DNA from: an uncultured Asticcacaulis sp.
GTDB taxonomy: Bacteria; Pseudomonadota; Alphaproteobacteria; Caulobacterales; Caulobacteraceae
NCBI GenBank assembly: GCA_946482045.1
Contig: CAMLPZ010000146.1
Coordinates: 1 to 10,286 of the forward strand
Direction: 5' to 3'
Length of the DNA: 10,286 nucleotides
The notes below the pieces were generated by a model. The model made no database searches. It was not told where the DNA came from and saw only the letters and a program-made list of their open reading frames with translations. The first letter of the stretch is position 1. Every line of letters starts with the position of its first letter. Of this stretch, positions 7,136 to 10,286 are shown piece by piece. The position numbers and the translations under genes are program-made.

Positions 7136-7489
7136 GATCGTCTCTCTGTCGTTTGCACGCGAACATCAGCGGGAACGGGCGAGGGCAGCCTCGCGCCAAG
7201 GGCGTAGGTGCAAATGTGTGATTACGATCGATAAAAAATCGCCTCCAGGTCGAAACCGACGCCAGAAAAATTCCGTAGCCAGGGTGCCATGACGGTGGGT
7301 GGACGGGACCAAGCCGTCTGTGGATCGCCAAACGGCTTCATTCAGGGCGTTAGCAGATGTTCGCGGTTTGGAGGATGACTGTGGCGCCGCCCACAGCCAC
7401 CCCGTCTCGCGCAGAGGGGGCGTCCTGCCATGAAAGTAGCCGCCATGCCGAGCAAAAAACACACGTCATATGGAGGTGCGCAATTGATA

Positions 7490-7504
7490 TCATGTCACCG
7501 TAAT
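7490..7504 (-). repeat. Single arm of the ATTACGGTGACATGA repeat
   Basis: TCATGTCACCGTAAT here is the exact 15-base reverse complement of 10002-10016. Together they bracket a segment of about 2.5 kb in inverted orientation. The other arm of a hairpin is missing at this copy. Confidence 0.6.
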
Positions 7505-7706
7505 GCGTAATCGGAAGACCGCGTACAAGCGCACGGCGAACCTTCGGCTCCCCGCTACGCCCGACCATGGGAAAAGCGCCGGAGACATAGTCTCGGCAGC
7601 GCTTCGGGCGCTTGTACTTTGGCGGCTTCCACTCCGCACCGTTGTCTTTTTCACAACGGCAAGGCGAGGATTGCTCCGATTGCACGAGCGTGTCAGGCTG
7701 CCCGCC

Positions 7707-7720
7707 TGGCTGGGGAGTCG
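7707..7720 (+). promoter_or_regulatory. Ribosome-binding leader, copy 1
   Basis: TGGCTGGGGAGTCG, containing GGGGAG, lies exactly six bases before the ATG at 7727. The identical 14 bases occur at 8601-8614, six bases before the ATG at 8621. The duplication decides both starts. Confidence 0.7.
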
Positions 7721-7726
7721 CGAGCT

Positions 7727-8485
7727 ATGAAGAAGATATGGGTTGTTGTCGTTGGCGTAACGCTCTTAGCGTTCGGCAGCCTGGCTCAAGCGGACACGAA
7801 AAAAAGCCCTCCTGAAGTGCCATCGAAAGTCGAGATTACGGGCCGAGTTGATGTTTCCGATGTTACTCAAAGACCGGCTGATCCGACGCAGCAGCCCTGC
7901 GATCCCCCCCAAAATGTGAGAAGTTCTGACCTTTGCGCACAGTGGAAAGCGGCGGATGCGGCTCGCGACAGCGCGACGTGGAGTATGGTTTCGGCAATAG
8001 TATCCACTGTGACACTGTTCGCCATTGGCTTCGGGTTTTGGCAAACACAAGATACTCAGCAACGTGAGTACCGCGCCTATTTGAAGCCGGTCATTAAGGG
8101 AATAGAAGCTGACGATAAGTCGGTCGGAGTACTGGCTACGGTCGAAAATTATGGACGAACGCCAGCTTTTGATTTGCATGGCTCCTATAAAGTCGAAATC
8201 GGAACCATTTTCCCAGAAGAGCCGACTTGGCTTTTGTACGACATGCCGGTCAGTTTTAGCGCATTGCATCCTGGTAAGCCCGAGGTGCTCAACGGTGCAA
8301 TCCCAATGATAGTCGACCCCAGCAAGATGAAGAAGCTCATCGAGGAACAATGCACAGCGCTTGTGACAATAGAGCTCAATTATCGGGATGTCTTTCGGAA
8401 GATGCGCTCTGCTTCGTTGAAACGACGATTTGCGGTGTTGCAGCGCAGAGACGAAAAACACATTAGGTTTGTTCCATTGCCCTAA
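7727..8485 (+). CDS. Membrane-anchored protein of unknown function, paralog A
   Basis: This 252-residue protein was not recognised as a named family. It begins with a signal peptide (1-22, MKKIWVVVVGVTLLAFG..., cleavage near AQA|DT), then a short Pro-rich exported segment. A module CDPPQNVRSSDLC (58-70) continues into AQWKAADAAR (71-80), and a single membrane span follows at about 85-105. The 106-252 part is predicted soluble, with VENYGRTPAFDL (139-150), beta-rich by eye and probably cytoplasmic. The start at 7727 is chosen for the signal peptide and GGGGAG; an upstream TTG at 7619 gives no sensible N terminus. Paralog B lies 135 bases downstream in the same frame and shares the Cys/SDLCAQWKAADAAR/membrane/NYGR-PA layout. 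Base composition is less GC-rich than the catabolic genes to the left, suggesting transfer. Confidence 0.8.
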   Translation: MKKIWVVVVGVTLLAFGSLAQADTKKSPPEVPSKVEITGRVDVSDVTQRPADPTQQPCDPPQNVRSSDLCAQWKAADAARDSATWSMVSAIVSTVTLFAIGFGFWQTQDTQQREYRAYLKPVIKGIEADDKSVGVLATVENYGRTPAFDLHGSYKVEIGTIFPEEPTWLLYDMPVSFSALHPGKPEVLNGAIPMIVDPSKMKKLIEEQCTALVTIELNYRDVFRKMRSASLKRRFAVLQRRDEKHIRFVPLP

Positions 8486-8600
8486 AGGGTGCCACGTTGA
8501 AAAGCGTTCGTGGTCCGCGATAGCTATGGGAGCGCTGATGTGGCGTTCACCCTTAGGTCGAGAATTGCGCTGAATACGCGTGTATGTCAGATTGTCGGCT

Positions 8601-8614
8601 TGGCTGGGGAGTCG
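8601..8614 (+). promoter_or_regulatory. Ribosome-binding leader, copy 2
   Basis: This is an identical copy of the 14-base TGGCTGGGGAGTCG at 7707-7720, again six bases before the ATG. It supports 8621 rather than the GTG at 8510 as the start of paralog B. Confidence 0.7.
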
Positions 8615-8620
8615 TGCGAC

Positions 8621-9610
8621 ATGGCTGAAGGGTGGCGGGGCTTTGCGCAAAAAGCTCTGGGCGCAATGGCGCAAGGACTTGAGAAAAGACCGGTAAAGCA
8701 ATGGACGCCGGTACAACAAAAAGTAGGTTTGGCTATTGGACTGACCGCCTGTGCCACCGCGACTATTATGCTCGTTGCGGCTATGTATTGGGGGTGGCAC
8801 TTCACACGTAGTTATGACGCTGCAGATTTTGTAAAGCCACCAATCGCCATCAACGAGCAAACCAATGTCGCTTGTGACCGTGGGCGTGACAATCGCTTTT
8901 CCGACCTGTGCGCGCAGTGGAAAGCAGCGGATGCAGCTCGCAAAGCTGCCGAATGGAACGTGGCGGCGTTCTTTGTCAATTTTTGCACTTTGGTCGGTGT
9001 CGCACTCGGTTTTTGGGAGACGCGCAAGGCTACGCTCGCCGCCGTCGACCAAGTAAAAATGGCTCGCGACGAAGTCGAAACGAGCGCCCGCGCTTGGTTG
9101 GGAGTAGATTACGAAATTGGTAAAAAATTTGTTATAACCATTCACGACGGCAAAGAGCATATATATTTGCCAATATCTCTTAAAGTTAGGAATTATGGTC
9201 GTAGTCCTGCAACACGTGTTCGTATGTATTCTGATGTTATATTCTTGAATGAGACGGAAAGTGTAATTGGAAAACTTGACGCATTTTGCGAGGAGATGAC
9301 AAAGGATTCCAATATGAGAGGTGTGGTTGTTTTCCCTAATCAGACGAAGCCGGACAGTCCCGGATTTTTCTCTGACAAAGAAGAAGTTCTCCTGCAGATC
9401 GGCGATTTCAAGGGGACCATCATACCAATTGTAGTCGTTTGCGTGGCATATGACTCGCCGTTTATGACACATCGATGTGCTACAGGTTTTTCTCTCGGTC
9501 TGCATGGGCCTCAAAAAGACGGACTGTTCACTATGTTCGGTGAAAATGTTACAGAGTGGCCTGATATTGAAATCGGACATGGTGAAATTGCCGACAGCTT
9601 CACAGTCTGA
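8621..9610 (+). CDS. Two-span membrane protein of unknown function, paralog B
   Basis: This 329-residue protein was not recognised as a named family. It has a basic, amphipathic N terminus (1-33), a membrane span at about 35-57 and a short loop containing CDRGRDNRFSDLC (85-97) plus AQWKAADAARKAAEW (98-112). A second span follows at about 113-132, then a large soluble domain (about 137-329) with LKVRNYGRSPATRV (187-200). Topology is best read as cytoplasmic N and C termini with the cysteine loop outside. The two cysteines are 12 residues apart, as in paralog A, and may form a disulfide. The region 138-158 (TLAAVDQVKMARDEVETSARA) is likely helical or coiled. The 3' half is strikingly AT-rich for this window. 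It is convergent with the GapR-like frame 30 bases downstream. Confidence 0.8.
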   Translation: MAEGWRGFAQKALGAMAQGLEKRPVKQWTPVQQKVGLAIGLTACATATIMLVAAMYWGWHFTRSYDAADFVKPPIAINEQTNVACDRGRDNRFSDLCAQWKAADAARKAAEWNVAAFFVNFCTLVGVALGFWETRKATLAAVDQVKMARDEVETSARAWLGVDYEIGKKFVITIHDGKEHIYLPISLKVRNYGRSPATRVRMYSDVIFLNETESVIGKLDAFCEEMTKDSNMRGVVVFPNQTKPDSPGFFSDKEEVLLQIGDFKGTIIPIVVVCVAYDSPFMTHRCATGFSLGLHGPQKDGLFTMFGENVTEWPDIEIGHGEIADSFTV

Positions 9611-9640
9611 ATTATGAGGTTTTGAACTGCGATGAATGAT

Positions 9641-9922
9641 TCACTCCTCAACGGCTGACATATAGAGCTCGATAAGCGCCTCTTCTTCGGCGCGGGCGGC
9701 GGGGTCCAGGCTGCGGATTTTGACGACCTTTTTCAGGATCTTGGTGTCGAAACCTTCGCCCTTGGCGTCGGAACAGACTTCTTTGAGGTCCTCGCTGATC
9801 GCGCGCTTTTCTTCCTCAAGCCTTTCAATGCATTCGATGAAGGATTTCAGGCGGCCCTGGGCGGGGCCCGAGATGACGGCGTCGCCGCTGTTGTGGCCAG
9901 GACCGGCGGCCAGGCGGTCAGA
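9641..9922 (-). pseudogene. GapR-like (DUF2312) DNA-binding protein frame lacking a start codon
   Basis: Reading the minus strand gives about 93 residues of a GapR/DUF2312 protein, a small nucleoid-associated protein that in Caulobacter binds overtwisted AT-rich DNA. Visible features are AAGPGHNSGDAVISGPAQGR, then the coiled SFIECIERLEEEKRAISEDL, KEVCSDAKGEGFDTKILKKV and SLDPAARAEEEALIELYMSA, ending at TGA (9643-9641). The domain looks complete and unbroken. The open frame continues to a stop at 10021-10019, yet no ATG, GTG or TTG occurs in frame upstream. ATC at 9928-9926 stands where a normal start would give a typical-length protein. Further upstream the frame runs into the hairpin repeat at 10002-10030. 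It may be a 5'-damaged paralog, a gene using a rare ATC/ATT start, or part of a fusion. Family call is strong; functional status is unclear. Confidence 0.8.
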
Positions 9923-10001
9923 GACGATACGCGGGGCGACTTTGTGGGGGCAGGCCGGGAAGCGATCGAGTTGGCCAAGGGTGCTGGGCTGGCTGGACCA
10001 A

Positions 10002-10030
10002 ATTACGGTGACATGAACTCATGTCACCGT
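10002..10030. repeat. Perfect hairpin repeat ATTACGGTGACATGA type
   Basis: ACGGTGACATGA (10005-10016) and TCATGTCACCGT (10019-10030) form a perfect 12-pair stem with a two-base AC between the arms. There is no T-run. It directly abuts the upstream end of the GapR-like frame, and its core recurs at 10189-10212 with one base changed. Confidence 0.75.
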
Positions 10031-10162
10031 GACTTCAACCTAACTTACATTCCAAATCCTCGCGGCAATCAGGCTGAGACTTAAGCGCTGACTGTGACGA
10101 AAAAGGTGGCGGCGCCGGAAGCCAATCAGGCCGGATCGCCGGGAGAGAAATAGGAGAGAATA
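10031..10162. other. Spacer between repeat copies
   Basis: I see no gene or convincing regulatory structure. A partial direct repeat (GCAATCAGGCTG / CCAATCAGGCCG) is the only pattern. Confidence 0.4.
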
Positions 10163-10216
10163 TCCACAATTACGGTGATCCACAATTACGGTGACGTGAA
10201 CTCATGTCACCGCAAT
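10163..10216. repeat. Second hairpin copy with 16-base tandem duplication
   Basis: TCCACAATTACGGTGA occurs twice head to tail (10163-10178 and 10179-10194). The second unit continues into ATTACGGTGACGTGA (10185-10199), which pairs with TCATGTCACCGCAAT (10202-10216) with two mismatches over 15. The inner core matches the hairpin at 10002-10030. Confidence 0.7.
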
Positions 10217-10286
10217 GTTGGTATCTGACGAAGAGGAGTTTCGGGGGGACAGGTTATGGTTTGTTAGAAGTAGCTGACGCTAAGCT

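Larger units (their letters stand above)
7136..7726. other. Long non-coding gap before the accessory block
   Basis: About 590 bases lie between the DUF5655 start and the first membrane-protein gene. No frame here has a good start, ribosome site and protein-like composition together. Structures seen are a small perfect hairpin CTGTGG-CGCCGC-CCACAG (7379-7396) and one arm of the ATTACGGTGACATGA repeat (7490-7504). The last 100 bases resemble the leader of the second membrane-protein gene. Short cysteine-rich frames on the minus strand (for example 7350-7685) run through the repeat and are not credible. Confidence 0.5.

Noticed and set aside
7350..7685. A 111-codon Cys/Lys-rich minus-strand frame
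   Set aside because: It has no ribosome site, passes straight through the repeat arm at 7490-7504, and overlaps the leader of paralog A. No family pattern was seen.
8486..8620. Integron-type attC site between the tandem paralogs
   Set aside because: No paired core sites of the GTTRRRY/RYYYAAC type were found, and the weak AAGGGTG/CACCCTT dyad has a loop of about 56 bases. The duplicated leader explains the arrangement better.
7766..9580. A 604-codon minus-strand open frame as a real gene
   Set aside because: It is in the same codon register as the two plus-strand paralogs, so it only reflects missing TTA, CTA and TCA codons. Its translation has no recognisable motif, and the plus-strand genes have ribosome sites and shared modules.
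10002..10216. CRISPR array or iteron-type origin
   Set aside because: There are only two hairpin units plus one short tandem duplication, with irregular spacing and no cas or rep gene.

Overview
The window is high-GC chromosomal DNA of an alphaproteobacterium. It is most likely a member of the Caulobacterales (Caulobacter/Asticcacaulis-like), judged from a TonB-dependent receptor of the Xanthomonas/Caulobacter type, a GapR (DUF2312) relative and GC-rich intergenic repeats. The taxon is inferred from protein style only.

Bases 1-6775 look like a carbohydrate-use region. At the left edge is the N-terminal third or less of a TonB-dependent outer-membrane receptor (minus strand), followed by a repeat-rich intergenic stretch. 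Next come a DoxX-like membrane protein (minus) and a divergent AraC-family regulator (plus). A compact minus-strand set then reads, in transcription order: secreted DUF1080/3-keto-disaccharide hydrolase-type protein, Tat-exported Gfo/Idh/MocA oxidoreductase, secreted GH43 glycosidase with a C-terminal CBM6-like domain. Gaps in this set are 51 and 30 bases, so it is probably one operon. All three products carry export signals, which fits a periplasmic pathway that trims a plant-type glycan and breaks a glycosidic bond by oxidation followed by lyase-type cleavage. Upstream of the operon are two GntR/FadR-type operator-like sites flanking a perfect palindrome.

Bases 6776-7135 hold a small cytoplasmic DUF5655-like protein (minus). 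Bases 7136-7726 have no convincing gene.

From about 7490 to the right end the character changes. Two tandem, related membrane proteins of unknown function (7727-8485 and 8621-9610, plus) have lower GC, duplicated leaders and a shared Cys-Cys/SDLCAQWKAADAAR/transmembrane module. Facing them is a GapR-like DNA-binding protein frame (minus) with no usable start codon, abutting a hairpin repeat. Copies of the repeat element ATTACGGTGACATGA lie at 7490-7504 (inverted), 10002-10030 and 10163-10216, so the block looks like an acquired, repeat-bounded accessory segment. No transposase, integrase, tRNA, rRNA or CRISPR array was seen.
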